This document shows positions 46,068 through 56,189 of a stretch of DNA of 64,000 nucleotides, in pieces. Numbering within the stretch: the stretch's first letter is position 1; every line of letters starts with the position of its first letter. The notes below the pieces were generated by a model that saw only the letters and a program-made list of their open reading frames with translations, ran no database searches and was not told the origin of the DNA. The translations under genes and the position numbers were made by a program. The stretch is from Aquitalea aquatica (lineage in GTDB: Bacteria; Pseudomonadota; Gammaproteobacteria; Burkholderiales; Chromobacteriaceae): NCBI RefSeq assembly GCF_013911085.1, contig NZ_JACERN010000030.1:248001-312000 (forward strand). Reading direction: 5' to 3'.

Positions 46068-49000
46068 CTAGCGCGGCACGCTACTCCCGGCGGGTGCCAG
46101 CCAACGCCGCAGCCACAGTCGCAAGCTGTCCAGATAGCTGTAGACCACTGGCAGCACAATCAACGTCAGCAGGGTAGAGGTGATCATGCCACCGATGATG
46201 GCATGGGCCATCGGCGCGCGGCTTTCCGCCCCCTCGCCGCCGCCCAGCGCCATCGGCAGCATGCCGAAAATCATCGCCAGGCTGGTCATCATGATGGGGC
46301 GCAGCCGGACCCGGCCGGCTTCAACAATCGCCTCGTTACGGCTAAGGCCCTCGCGCCGCGCCTGATTGATGAAATCCACCAGCAGGATGCCGTTCTTGGC
46401 CGACAGCCCCATCAGCATGATGATGCCGATCACCGAGAACATATTGAGCGTGGAGCCGGTCAGCCACAACGCCAGGAAAACGCCGACAAAAGCCAGTGGC
46501 AAGGCCACCATGATGGCCAGCGGCTGGGTAAAACTGCGGAACTGCGCCGCCAGAATCATGTAAATGAAGATCACCCCCATGGCCAGTGCCTGTACGGCAT
46601 AGCCCAGGGATTCTTCCATGTCGCGGCGCTCGCCCTCCTCGGCCAGCACCACACCGGGCGGCAGTTTGAAGGCTGCAGTGATCTTGCTGATGTCGGCAAA
46701 CACCGAACCGGCATCCCGCCCGGCGATATTGCCGGTAACGGTCACCTGGCGCAGCAGGTCGACGCGGTCGATCTGGCGCGGACTGAGGCCGGGGCTGAGC
46801 CGGGTCACCGTGGACAGCGGCACCATGCTGGCTGCGCCATTGGCATCCGGCCGCCCGGCTACGGTAATGATGTCCAGCAACTCATTGCGTCGCTCACTGC
46901 GCGGTACTTGCAGCAATACATCGTAATTTTCACCATCCGGTGCTTCCCAGCTGCCCACCACATCTCCGGCCAATAGCTGTGACAGCGTGCTCCCCACCCT
47001 GTTGAGATCCACGCCCAGGCTGGCCGCCGCATCGCGGCGGATTTCCAGCTTGAGCGCCGGGTCGGCATCGGCCAGGCTGCTTTGCAGATCGCCCACCCCC
47101 TTTACCGTGGCCAGCTGTTTGATCAAGGCATTGGCCGCCGCGTCCAGCTCGCTCAGATTGCTGCCGCGCAGGCCGATATTGATGGGTTTGCCACCAGGCC
47201 CTTCCTTGCCCATCTCTTCCAGCGAGAGAATTTCCACTCCGGCCACCCGGCTAACCGCGCTGCGTGCCTGCTGCATCACGCTGAACAGGCTGTGACTGCG
47301 CGTGGTCTTGCTGCCCAGGTCCACCACCAGTTGGCCATCGCTCTTGCCCGAGCCGAAACTGCCACTACCGGCGGTCAGTTGGATGGACTGCACTGCCGGC
47401 AGCCGGCGCAGCAAGGCTTCCAGCTCGCGCCCCTTGCTGGTGGTGTAATCCAGCGAAGAACCGGGAGCCGTCTTGTACGACAGCGAAAACTTGCCCTTGT
47501 CCTGCCGAGGCATGAATTCACCGCCTATCAGTGGCACCAGCATGCAGCTGCCCAGCAGCAGGAGTAGTGCGCCGCTCAACACCGTCTTGCGATGGCGTAG
47601 CGTCCAGCCGATAGCCGTTACATAGTGCGTAGCCAGCCGGTCCAGTGAGCGCTCACAGCCATCCAGCAAGCGCCCCAGCGGGCCGCGATGGCGGTCGCCA
47701 TGCTGGTGCGGATCAGGCCAGATCGACGACAACATCGGGTCGAGGGTAAAGCTGACCAGCATGGAGATCAGCACCGCCACCGTGACGGTGAGGCCGAACT
47801 GGTGGAAAAACTTGCCGATGATGCCGCTCATGAAACCGACCGGCAAAAACACCGCCACCACAGTTAGCGTGGTGGCCAGCACGGCCAGGCCGATTTCATT
47901 GGTACCGTCCAGCGCCGCCTGATAATGGCTCTTGCCCAGATGGCGATGGCGCACGATGTTTTCACGCACCACGATGGCGTCATCGATCAGCAGGCCGATG
48001 GACAGCGACAGCGCCATCAATGTCATCAGGTTCAGGGTGAAGCCCAGTGCCTGCAGCGCAAACAGGGTGCCAATCAGCGCCACCGGCAAAGTAAGACCGG
48101 TAATCACCGTGCTGCGCCAGCTCCCCAGGAACAGGAAGACGATCAGCACCGTGAGTGCTGCCCCCTCCAGCAAGCTGGCTTCGACATTGGCCAGCGATTT
48201 TTTGACGTCTTCCGACTTGTCATAGGTAAAGCGCACCTGGGTGCCGGGCGGCAGTTGGCCTTGCAACTGGTGCAGCACCTGCTTGACGCCATCGGCCACT
48301 TCCACCACGTTGGCACCGCGTGCCGCACGGATATCCATGCCGACGCCAGGTTTGCCATCGATCAGCGCCAGGCTGTCCGCCTCGGCCTCGGCATCGCTGA
48401 CGCTGGCGATGTCGGACAGGCGAATGGGGCTGCCATTGCGATAGCCGGTCACCAGGCTGGCAAAGTCGTCCGGTGACTTGAGCTTGCCGCTGACACGCAC
48501 GCTCAGTTCATTGCTGGCGGTGCTGACGGCGCCGGCCGGGTAGTCGCGGTTACCGGCGCGGATGGCATCGGCCACTTCCTGCAGCGACAGGCCGCTGGCT
48601 TCCAGCCGGTAGGGATCGACGTCGATGCGGATTTGTCGCTTCACGCCGCCCACCACCTTGGCCTCGCCCACGCCGGATACCGTCTGCAGCCGTTTTTTCA
48701 GCGTGTTTTCCAGCCAGGTGGTGAGGGTGCGCTGCGACACCTGGCTGGAGCTGAAGCTGACCGACAACAGCGGCTGGTCGTTGGGATTGAATTGCGATAC
48801 CGACGGTGTGCTGATTTCACGGCGGAAGCGGCCCTGCACCCCGCCCACCCGGTCGCGGACATCCTGCACGCCGATATTGGGATCTACCGTCAGCGCGAAC
48901 TCCACCACGATGGTGGAGCTGCCCTCGAAGGAATAAGAGCGGATGTGCTTGACGCCATTGATGGTGTTGATGGCTTCTTCCAGCGGGCGGGTGACTTCGC

Positions 49001-49181
49001 TTTCTACCACCTCGGGCGAGGCGCCGCTGTACTGGGTGGTGATGACGGCAACCGGGAAACGGATGTCAGGCAGCTCCTCCACCGGCAGCCGCGACCAGGC
49101 AAACAGGCCGAGCACCAGCAAGGTCAGCATCAACACCGTGGCGAAGTAGGGATTGCGCACGCTGATACGGGTCAACCACAT
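46068..49181 (-). CDS. RND efflux pump inner-membrane transporter, AcrB/HAE type, 1037 aa
   Basis: A proton-driven multidrug exporter with the 12-span RND layout. The family N-terminus ([20 protein letters not shown]), the paired Asp in [12 protein letters not shown] near residue 405 that carries protons, and [15 protein letters not shown] near 935 are present. Large periplasmic loops follow spans 1 and 7. It lies 9 bases after its adaptor gene. No outer-membrane channel gene is adjacent, so it probably uses a shared TolC-like protein. Drug range is unknown. Confidence 0.93.
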   Translation of the reverse strand: MWLTRISVRNPYFATVLMLTLLVLGLFAWSRLPVEELPDIRFPVAVITTQYSGASPEVVESEVTRPLEEAINTINGVKHIRSYSFEGSSTIVVEFALTVDPNIGVQDVRDRVGGVQGRFRREISTPSVSQFNPNDQPLLSVSFSSSQVSQRTLTTWLENTLKKRLQTVSGVGEAKVVGGVKRQIRIDVDPYRLEASGLSLQEVADAIRAGNRDYPAGAVSTASNELSVRVSGKLKSPDDFASLVTGYRNGSPIRLSDIASVSDAEAEADSLALIDGKPGVGMDIRAARGANVVEVADGVKQVLHQLQGQLPPGTQVRFTYDKSEDVKKSLANVEASLLEGAALTVLIVFLFLGSWRSTVITGLTLPVALIGTLFALQALGFTLNLMTLMALSLSIGLLIDDAIVVRENIVRHRHLGKSHYQAALDGTNEIGLAVLATTLTVVAVFLPVGFMSGIIGKFFHQFGLTVTVAVLISMLVSFTLDPMLSSIWPDPHQHGDRHRGPLGRLLDGCERSLDRLATHYVTAIGWTLRHRKTVLSGALLLLLGSCMLVPLIGGEFMPRQDKGKFSLSYKTAPGSSLDYTTSKGRELEALLRRLPAVQSIQLTAGSGSFGSGKSDGQLVVDLGSKTTRSHSLFSVMQQARSAVSRVAGVEILSLEEMGKEGPGGKPINIGLRGSNLSELDAAANALIKQLATVKGVGDLQSSLADADPALKLEIRRDAAASLGVDLNRVGSTLSQLLAGDVVGSWEAPDGENYDVLLQVPRSERRNELLDIITVAGRPDANGAASMVPLSTVTRLSPGLSPRQIDRVDLLRQVTVTGNIAGRDAGSVFADISKITAAFKLPPGVVLAEEGERRDMEESLGYAVQALAMGVIFIYMILAAQFRSFTQPLAIMVALPLAFVGVFLALWLTGSTLNMFSVIGIIMLMGLSAKNGILLVDFINQARREGLSRNEAIVEAGRVRLRPIMMTSLAMIFGMLPMALGGGEGAESRAPMAHAIIGGMITSTLLTLIVLPVVYSYLDSLRLWLRRWLAPAGSSVPR

Positions 49182-49190
49182 AGCATCACC

Positions 49191-50300
49191 TTACTTGAGG
49201 CCGGTCGGCAGGCTCACGGCATCGCCGGCCGCCACACCCAACAGTGCAGCGGACAGGACCAGTTGGCCGGGCTTCACGCCCTGCAGCGCCACCTTGCGCT
49301 CGGTCTGCGACCATAGCAGCACCTCCACCGGCCGACGTTGCAGCCGGCCCTGCTCCACCAACATGACCCAGGGCTTGCCCTGCAAGTCCTGCACTGCGGT
49401 CTGCGGCAGCACTACCTGCCCTTCCAGCTGGCGCAACACCACGCCGCCCTTGGCAAACTGCCCGGCCTTGAGCCGGCCGTCACGGTTGTCTACACGGATA
49501 TAAATCAGAAAACTACGGGTGCCGCTTTGTGCCACCGGATTGACGCGCACTACGGCACCGCTCAATTCATCCGGCAGGCCTTCCACATTGAAGCGCGCCT
49601 GCTGGCCGGGCTGGATGCGGCCTATCCATTGCGCCGGCACTGTCGCGCTCAATTCCAGCACGCTGAGGTCGGCAATGGAAAACAAGCGGGCATTCTTGGC
49701 AGCGATTTCACCGGGGTTGATCTTACGTTCGTACACCACACCGGAAATCGGCGCGCGTACCACGCTATCGGCCTGCAGCCGCCGCGCCCGTGCCAGCTGG
49801 CTGCTTTGCGCCTGCAATTCGCCCTGGCGCACGGTAAATTCGCTCTCGGCCTCGTCATAGGCCAGCTGGGAGATGAAACCCTTTTGCAGCAGCTCATGCT
49901 GCTTATCCAGCTTGATGCGCGCCAGCTTCAGCCGCGACTGGTTGCCGGCCAGCTGGGCTTGCTGTTCGCTGACCGACTGGTCCAGCGACTCGGAATCCAG
50001 CCGCGCCAGCTCCTGCCCCTGCCGCACGGATTCGCCCTCGCGCACCAGCACATCCTTGACCCTGGCCTCCACCTCGGCAGCAATGCTGCTGCTTTTCAGC
50101 GCGGCCAGCGTGCCGGTAAACGGCAGGGCATCGCGCAGGGCAGACAGCTGTGCCACTTCCACATCAGCGCGCGACAGTTCACGTGCACCCGCCACTGCGG
50201 CAGAGGCCACGGTTTTGCCACTGGCCGCGCCCTCCCCTTGTTTGCCGCAGCCGGCCAGCAGTGCCAACAGCATTCCCCATCCAAGCCAGCGTGCCTTCAT
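49191..50300 (-). CDS. RND periplasmic adaptor lipoprotein, 369 aa
   Basis: A membrane fusion protein: a lipobox (LLALLAGC, Cys18) anchors it to the membrane, followed by a biotinyl-lipoyl-like half (VEARVKDVLVREGESVRQGQ), a coiled-coil hairpin (about residues 100-165), and beta-barrel domains. It is first in a two-gene operon with the RND transporter. Confidence 0.93.
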   Translation of the reverse strand: MKARWLGWGMLLALLAGCGKQGEGAASGKTVASAAVAGARELSRADVEVAQLSALRDALPFTGTLAALKSSSIAAEVEARVKDVLVREGESVRQGQELARLDSESLDQSVSEQQAQLAGNQSRLKLARIKLDKQHELLQKGFISQLAYDEAESEFTVRQGELQAQSSQLARARRLQADSVVRAPISGVVYERKINPGEIAAKNARLFSIADLSVLELSATVPAQWIGRIQPGQQARFNVEGLPDELSGAVVRVNPVAQSGTRSFLIYIRVDNRDGRLKAGQFAKGGVVLRQLEGQVVLPQTAVQDLQGKPWVMLVEQGRLQRRPVEVLLWSQTERKVALQGVKPGQLVLSAALLGVAAGDAVSLPTGLK

Positions 50301-50324
50301 TCGTTATTGTCGTCCGTGTTCATG

Positions 50325-51575
50325 TTAAGGCGCAGCCGCCATCGACGGCGTCATGCCCTTGGGCAGCAGCATCCACATGCTGCCGCTCTGCTTCATCCGC
50401 CCCGCGTACATGCCGGCCTCGCTGCCATAGCCCCAGAACAGGTCGGCACGCACTGCACCACGGATGGCGCTGCCGGTATCCTGGGCATGCACCAGCCGCG
50501 TCAAGGGCTGCTGGCTGAGCGGCCAGGTCGTCGCCAGATAGACCGGCGTGCCCAGCGGAATGTAATGCGGGTCGACCGCAATGCTATAACCACCCGTCAG
50601 CGGCACCCCCAGTGCACCGGCCGGGCCGCTGTCGCCACCCGGCAGCGTCTTGAAGAAGACATAGCTGGGATTAACCGCAAACAATTCCTGCTGCCGGCCG
50701 GGGTTGGCCTTGATCCAGGCTTGTATGCCCTGCATTGAGGCGGCAGACAGTGTCAGCTCGCGTTTTTCCACCAGCCATTTGCCAATCGACTGATAGGCGT
50801 AACCATTTTGTTCGGCATAGCCGACGTGCAGGAAACTGCCGTCTTCCAGCTGAATGCGGCCAGAGCCCTGCACCTGCAGGAAGAACAGCTCCACCGGGTC
50901 TTCCACCCAGGCCAGCACCGGCGCGCAGGCCACGCCCTTGCCCTGGGCTATCTCGGCCCGGGTGTAATACGGCAGCAGACGATTACCCGCCAGCCGGCCC
51001 TTGAGCTTGTTACTGCGGCTATCCACCGGGAAATCTGCCGGACGGATTTCCATCTCGCCCGGTCCGGCTTCACTCTTGCCCGGTAACAACTGCAGGCGAT
51101 TGCCACCCGCCTTGCGGGCCACCAGCACGCTGCGGCCATGCAGGGCCAGCGGGTAATCCAGCACCAGCAGGTCGGCCGGCACCCCATAAACCGGATAAGG
51201 CGTGCGCTCGCTGCGGCTGCGGCTGCCATTGAGCAGTGGTTCGTAATAGCCGGTAATCAAACCGCCACTGCCAGCGCTATCGCGTACCGCCCAGGCATTG
51301 AAGCGATTTTCAAAAAACTGCCGCGTCTGCGCGCCATCCCCCGCAGGAATACGGGCGGCATCGGCACACACCCCCTGCCAGGCCGGCTTGCGCGCCGTCA
51401 CCTTGCAGCTTTGTTGCAAGGCCGACAGGGTGTCACCCATATTTTGCTGCTGCCAGGCCGGCAAGGCTGCCGGACTCAGCAGGCCGCCATCGCCGGGACG
51501 CGGCGTGGTAGGGGTAGTGGTGGAACAAGCTGCCAGCCACAACAGTGGCAGCAGCAACAACAATCGTTTCAGCAT
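50325..51575 (-). CDS. mltA: Membrane-bound lytic murein transglycosylase A, 416 aa
   Basis: An outer-membrane lipoprotein that cleaves glycan strands to 1,6-anhydro products. A lipobox LWLAAC (Cys17) is followed by the MltA domain and C-terminal 3D domain; QDTGSAIRGAVRADLFWG near residue 367 carries the catalytic Asp. Length is near the family norm with an added Thr/Pro-rich linker after the lipid anchor. Confidence 0.94.
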   Translation of the reverse strand: MLKRLLLLLPLLWLAACSTTTPTTPRPGDGGLLSPAALPAWQQQNMGDTLSALQQSCKVTARKPAWQGVCADAARIPAGDGAQTRQFFENRFNAWAVRDSAGSGGLITGYYEPLLNGSRSRSERTPYPVYGVPADLLVLDYPLALHGRSVLVARKAGGNRLQLLPGKSEAGPGEMEIRPADFPVDSRSNKLKGRLAGNRLLPYYTRAEIAQGKGVACAPVLAWVEDPVELFFLQVQGSGRIQLEDGSFLHVGYAEQNGYAYQSIGKWLVEKRELTLSAASMQGIQAWIKANPGRQQELFAVNPSYVFFKTLPGGDSGPAGALGVPLTGGYSIAVDPHYIPLGTPVYLATTWPLSQQPLTRLVHAQDTGSAIRGAVRADLFWGYGSEAGMYAGRMKQSGSMWMLLPKGMTPSMAAAP

Positions 51576-51841
51576 GGACGGGAACTTGCGTAATTAAGAA
51601 TCAGGAGGGTGGCTGGCGGGAGACAGCCAGCCGCCATGTTACCGTGCGCGGCGCGGTGCTGCACGGTTAGGACTGGCGTCTGACCCGGACCCGACAGCTG
51701 AGTTCGCCAAATGCACTATTTCATCGAGCCGCAACAAAACTGCAAACAAAGCTGGATAACATGTCGCCACAACACAGTCCACTGGCGATCCATCGCAATG
51801 GTCGGCCAGGCCATCACGCTGCTTGAAGCAAGGAGATAACC

Positions 51842-52141
51842 ATGAAACACCTTTTCGCACGTTCCGCCCTGTTGGCAACCCTGGCCCTGAACATTGGCTT
51901 TACCCCGCTGATGGCCCATGCCGAAGATGCCGTTCCCACTGACGAACAGCTGGCTACCAATGTGAAGAACGCTCTGGATGCCGATCCGGAACTGAAAGCA
52001 CTGGACCTGCACGTGGCCAGCAAAAAGCAGGAAGTGACCATCGACGGCAAAATGACCGATGACCAGCAGATGTTCAAGGCTGGCGTGATCGCCGAGAAGG
52101 TGCCGGGCGTCAAGTTCGTCATCAACAATATGAATATGTAA
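51842..52141 (+). CDS. Periplasmic BON-domain protein, 99 aa
   Basis: A signal peptide (cleavage near AHA, residue 26) is followed by one BON domain (about 30-98, KNALDADPELKALDLHVASKKQEVTIDGKM). BON domains bind phospholipid membranes or act in envelope stress proteins such as OsmY and DolP. AAGGAG precedes the ATG. Confidence 0.88.
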   Translation: MKHLFARSALLATLALNIGFTPLMAHAEDAVPTDEQLATNVKNALDADPELKALDLHVASKKQEVTIDGKMTDDQQMFKAGVIAEKVPGVKFVINNMNM

Positions 52142-52176
52142 GCACAAGGCCCGATCAGGGCCTTGCCTGCTGCCAG

Positions 52177-52201
52177 CGCCTCCGCCAGCCGGAGGCGTTT
52201 T
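52177..52201 (+). terminator. Terminator after the BON gene
   Basis: CGCCTCCG and CGGAGGCG form an 8-bp stem around CCAGC, followed by TTTT. A second hairpin, CAAGGCCC/GGGCCTTG at 52145-52165, lies just before it but lacks a T-tract. Confidence 0.7.
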
Positions 52202-52558
52202 CACGTCAGGCTACACTCGGAGGCTTCCCGCAAAAGGTCAGAATCGCCCGTACGGCCAACCGAATCAGCCAAGGCCAACCCCATCCCGATCCTAGCCCGC
52301 CACCGCATGAACCAGAACACCCCGACCTTCGGTACAGCAGCAGCACACCCTTGCAAACCAGCCTATCGGCAAACGCCGCCCATCTTGCCTGTAATTAAAA
52401 GAAAATAGCTAAAAATCAGCGCAAATTTACGTAAATAGTTACGAAAAGCCCACCCTACCCTGACGCATTGACGCTGACTCCCCCGCCTCCGCACACTCTG
52501 CCCGCCTAGCATTTCGCCACTGCGCAACGGCTTGTCCCGTCAATTATCAGGAAAACTC
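52202..52558. other. Promoter region of the porin gene
   Basis: No gene is supported. The AT-rich block 52391-52445 contains the perfect 12-bp palindrome ATTTACGTAAAT (52425-52436) followed by GTTACGAAA, a possible operator or promoter. The rest shows no structure I can name. Confidence 0.45.
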
Positions 52559-53674
52559 ATGAACCCACGCATTCTGGTTGCAGGCCTGGCCTGTACCCTG
52601 CCTCTACTGGCCCTGGCAGATGTTTCCATTTATGGCTCGGTGCGGGTTGGCATCAACAGCATAAAAAGTGTCGACACCCACTACCGCCAGACCACCGGCG
52701 TCGACGACTACGGCAGCAAGATCGGCTTTAAGGGCCGCGAGGATCTGGGCAACGGCTTGCAAGCCATCTGGCAGATGGAAACTGGCATGGCACTGGATGG
52801 CGTACCCAATAGCGGCACCGGCAGCGGCCGGCTGGCCAACCGCATCAGTTTTATCGGGCTGGAAGGCAGCTGGGGCAAGCTACGCGCCGGCTTTATCGAC
52901 GACGTGCTGACTGATACCGAGTCCACCGACATCATGGCCAGCCCACGTCGTGACGTGAATGGCGGCATCGCCTACCCGCTATACGAAGCGCGCGATATCT
53001 TCGGCAGCAATAACTATGGCGACAGCCGCGCCAAGAACAGCCTGCGCTACGACAGCCCGCGTCTGTATGGAGTACAGGGCAGCCTGCAATATGGTGCCGG
53101 CGAAAAGCAGCTGGATGGCAAGAGTAGCGGTGACACCTGGGGCTTGCGCCTGTCTTACGCCAACGACGGCTACTTCGCCACTTACGCCTATCTGACCAAG
53201 CTCAACAGCATTGCCAGCAACAACAGCGGCGTACATCGACTGGAATTCGGCTACAACGCCAACAATCTGGCGCTAGCCGCCACCCTGCAAAAAACCACAC
53301 TGTATGGCAATGCCCACAAGAATCTGGACAATAGCGACGACTTTGAAATTCCAGGCATTATCGAAGCCGGCATCGCCAAAACCGGCAACAACAAGCTCAC
53401 CAGCCAGGTGTATGCGCTGAGCGCCGCTTACCGCATGGGCAACTTCAAGCCGATGGCGGTGTATTCGCACCGCCGCCAGGTCAAGGTAGATGGCCAGAGC
53501 CTGAACTGGGGTGCCAATCAGTGGGCCATCGGCGCCGAGTACTACCTGAGCAAAACCAGCTGGCTGCAAGCCGGCTATGGCCAGGTCAGACAAAACGCTG
53601 GCGGCCAACGTGCGCTGAAACTGGAACAGCCGGATGCCAACACCAGCTGGCTGATGCTGCGCAAGGAGTTCTGA
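52559..53674 (+). CDS. Gram-negative general porin, 371 aa
   Basis: A trimeric outer-membrane beta-barrel porin of the betaproteobacterial type. After a signal peptide (cleavage near LALA, residue 20) come DVSIYGSVRVGI, the loop segment IGFKGREDLGNGLQAIWQ near residue 60, and a C-terminal strand ending in the obligatory Phe (LMLRKEF). The ATG at 52559 has AGGA upstream. Expression is probably osmotically or nutritionally controlled through the upstream AT-rich region. Confidence 0.92.
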   Translation: MNPRILVAGLACTLPLLALADVSIYGSVRVGINSIKSVDTHYRQTTGVDDYGSKIGFKGREDLGNGLQAIWQMETGMALDGVPNSGTGSGRLANRISFIGLEGSWGKLRAGFIDDVLTDTESTDIMASPRRDVNGGIAYPLYEARDIFGSNNYGDSRAKNSLRYDSPRLYGVQGSLQYGAGEKQLDGKSSGDTWGLRLSYANDGYFATYAYLTKLNSIASNNSGVHRLEFGYNANNLALAATLQKTTLYGNAHKNLDNSDDFEIPGIIEAGIAKTGNNKLTSQVYALSAAYRMGNFKPMAVYSHRRQVKVDGQSLNWGANQWAIGAEYYLSKTSWLQAGYGQVRQNAGGQRALKLEQPDANTSWLMLRKEF

Positions 53675-53699
53675 GCGCGCTCAATAATAGCTGCACATG

Positions 53700-53730
53700 A
53701 AAAAGCCCGCCGTAACGGCGGGCTTTTTTT
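53700..53730. terminator. Bidirectional terminator between porin and lysA
   Basis: AAAAGCCCGCCG and CGGCGGGCTTTT form a 12-bp stem with a TAA loop; T-tracts are found in both directions. Confidence 0.85.
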
Positions 53731-53745
53731 GCCAGGATCGCTCGC

Positions 53746-54981
53746 TTACACCGCTTCCAGTGCCAACAGCTCGGCCATGGTCTGGCGGCGACGGATCAAG
53801 CGCGGGCCAGCCTCATCCAGCAATACCTCGGCCAGCAGCGGACGGCTATTGTAATTGGACGACATGGTGGCACCGTAGGCACCGGCATCGTGGAACACCA
53901 GCCAGTCGCCCACCACCGCCGGCGGCAGCTCGCGGCTTTCCACCACGCCGCCCTCCTGCTGGGTAAACACATCACCCGACTCGCACAAGGGGCCGGCCAC
54001 CACGGTAGCGACCTTGCCGGTTTTCTCCTGACCACTGCGCTCCAGCACCGAAATTTCGTGGTAGCTGCCATAGAGCGAAGGGCGCATCAGGTCGTTGAAA
54101 CCGGCATCCACCAGCACGAAATGGCGATTGCCCATGTCCTTCACCGCCCGTACTTCGGCAATCAGTGCTCCCGCCTCGGCCACCAGGAAGCGGCCAGGTT
54201 CGATTTCCAGGCGCACGGCATGGCCCAGCAGCTGTTCCACGTCCTTGCGGGCCGCATCCCACAGTTGGAAATAATGCTCGGTATCGATGCGGCTATCGCC
54301 ATCGCGATAGGGAATGGACAGGCCGCCACCAGCCGAAATGGCCTCGATATCCTGCCCCAGGCTGCGCACCAGCTCCACCATGGCACCGCATACCTGCTGC
54401 AGATGACCATAATCGACGCCGGAACCGATATGCATGTGGATGCCCACCAGCTTGAGGCCGAACTCGGCGATCACCGCCAGTGCCTGCTGCAGATCGGCAT
54501 GCCAGATGCCGTGCTTGCTGTTTTCACCACCGGTATTGGTCTTGTGGCTGTGGCCATGGCCGAAACCGGGATTGATGCGCAGCCACACCCGGTGACCCGG
54601 CGAGCGTTCACCCAGCTGACGCAGCATGTCGATGCTGCCCGCATTCACCACGATGCGCTCGGCCACCACCTGCTCCAGCGTGGCGCGGTCCAGCACATCG
54701 GCGGTAAATACCACCTCGGACGGCTCGGCGGAAGCCAGGTCGTAACCCGCCTGGCGTGCACGCTCGATCTCGCCCAGCGACACCGCATCCACCATCACAC
54801 CCTGCGCACGCATCAGGCGCAGGATATGGGTATTGGAATTGGCCTTCTGTGCATAGCGAATCACATCGAACTGCTTGAGCTGGGCAATGCGGGCGCGAAT
54901 CACGGCGGCATCATATACCCACAGCGGAGCGCCGAATTGTTCGGCCAGGGCGGCAAGTTGGGGGGCGGCAAAAGTTTTCAT
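53746..54981 (-). CDS. lysA: Diaminopimelate decarboxylase, 411 aa
   Basis: The last step of lysine synthesis, using pyridoxal phosphate. The PLP lysine is in RYAQKANSN near residue 46; GGGLSIPY, IEPGRFLVAEAG and CESGDVF (with the active-site Cys) follow. The ATG at 54981 is chosen as the family start; an ATG 8 codons upstream is also open. It is divergent from lysR, as in E. coli, and should be activated by it when diaminopimelate is high. Confidence 0.95.
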   Translation of the reverse strand: MKTFAAPQLAALAEQFGAPLWVYDAAVIRARIAQLKQFDVIRYAQKANSNTHILRLMRAQGVMVDAVSLGEIERARQAGYDLASAEPSEVVFTADVLDRATLEQVVAERIVVNAGSIDMLRQLGERSPGHRVWLRINPGFGHGHSHKTNTGGENSKHGIWHADLQQALAVIAEFGLKLVGIHMHIGSGVDYGHLQQVCGAMVELVRSLGQDIEAISAGGGLSIPYRDGDSRIDTEHYFQLWDAARKDVEQLLGHAVRLEIEPGRFLVAEAGALIAEVRAVKDMGNRHFVLVDAGFNDLMRPSLYGSYHEISVLERSGQEKTGKVATVVAGPLCESGDVFTQQEGGVVESRELPPAVVGDWLVFHDAGAYGATMSSNYNSRPLLAEVLLDEAGPRLIRRRQTMAELLALEAV

Positions 54982-55035
54982 GGCATTCCATTCAATGATT
55001 GCCATGATACTGCCGCAGCCGGCGACTAAAATAAA

Positions 55036-55071
55036 ATATCAATTTATCGCCAGGTCTTTCATTTATGATAT
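55036..55071. promoter_or_regulatory. Inverted repeat in the lysA-lysR gap
   Basis: ATATCA (55036-55041) and TGATAT (55066-55071) are complementary and 24 bases apart in an AT-rich stretch between the divergent genes, a likely LysR-binding region. Confidence 0.45.
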
Positions 55072-55100
55072 GACTCACCCCGAGCAAACCGAGCCCTGTC

Positions 55101-56015
55101 ATGTCCTTCAACCTGCGCCATGTGGAAATCTTCCACGCCATCATGACCACCGGCAGCGTCACCGAAGCCGCCGTGCTGCTACATAGCTCGCAGCCTACCA
55201 TCAGCCGCGAACTGGCCAGGCTGGAGCAACTAAGCGGCCTGACCCTGTTTGAGCGCGTGCGCGGCCGGCTGCGCCCCACCCGTCAGGCGCTGCAATTATT
55301 CGAAGAAGTCCAGCGTGCCTATCTGGGGCTGGAACGTATCGTCAGCACCGCCGAAGCCTTGCGTCACTTCGACCATGGCCAGCTGTCCATCGCCTGTCTG
55401 CCGATGTTTTCCCAGGCAGTGCTGCCAACGGTCTGTCAGCGCTTTCTGGCACGTTATCCCAGGGTCAGGCTGAGCATCGCACCGCAGGAGTCGCCCTTGC
55501 TGGAAGAGTGGCTGGCCGCGCAACGCCATGACCTGGGACTCACCGAAAGCCAGCTGCAGCCGGCCGGTACCAGTCAGCAGCAGATCTTCTGCGCCGATGA
55601 GGTCGCGGTGCTCCCCAGCGGCCACCCGTTGTGTAACAAGGCGGTGCTGGAGTTAGCCGACTTCGCCGGCCAGCCCTTCATCAGCCTGTCGGTCAGCGAC
55701 ATCTACCGCCAGCAGCTGGATAACTTGTTTGCCGAACAGCAAGTACCAAGACAAATGGTGCTGGAAACCCACAGCGCTGCCTCGGTATGCAGCATGGTGC
55801 GCCAAGGTGTCGGCATTGCCGTGGTCAATCCGCTCACTGCACTGGAATTCGCCTCCCAGGGTGTCATAGTCAAAAAGCTGGCGGTTTCCCTGCCCTTCCG
55901 CGTGCATCTGGTGCGGCCCTTGCACCGCCCGGCCTCCGCCTTGGTCGACAGCTTTGCCTTGTTGCTGCAGGAGGTACTGCAAGAGACCAGCCAGCGCGTG
56001 GCTAGCATCGCCTAA
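55101..56015 (+). CDS. lysR: Lysine biosynthesis regulator LysR, 304 aa
   Basis: This is LysR in the strict sense: the sequence follows E. coli LysR closely through NLRHVEIFHAIMT, SQPTISRELARLEQ, PQESPLLEEWLAAQRHDLGLTE and ETHSAASVCSMVRQGVGIAVVNPLTALE. It activates the divergent lysA gene and represses itself. The helix-turn-helix is at residues 18-40 and the effector domain at about 90-295. Confidence 0.95.
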   Translation: MSFNLRHVEIFHAIMTTGSVTEAAVLLHSSQPTISRELARLEQLSGLTLFERVRGRLRPTRQALQLFEEVQRAYLGLERIVSTAEALRHFDHGQLSIACLPMFSQAVLPTVCQRFLARYPRVRLSIAPQESPLLEEWLAAQRHDLGLTESQLQPAGTSQQQIFCADEVAVLPSGHPLCNKAVLELADFAGQPFISLSVSDIYRQQLDNLFAEQQVPRQMVLETHSAASVCSMVRQGVGIAVVNPLTALEFASQGVIVKKLAVSLPFRVHLVRPLHRPASALVDSFALLLQEVLQETSQRVASIA

Positions 56016-56189
56016 AGCACTGAACGCCTTTGTGCGCGGTCAACAAGCTGTCGAAGAAAAAATATGGCATTCGTATTTTTCGGCTATACCGGTAAGGAAA
56101 CAATACCGACCGATGCCGGCTTGCGGCCGTAGCAATGTCCACTTTCGCTGCACGGCACACCGGACAGAAGCATTGTTCAGGGAGCCTTC

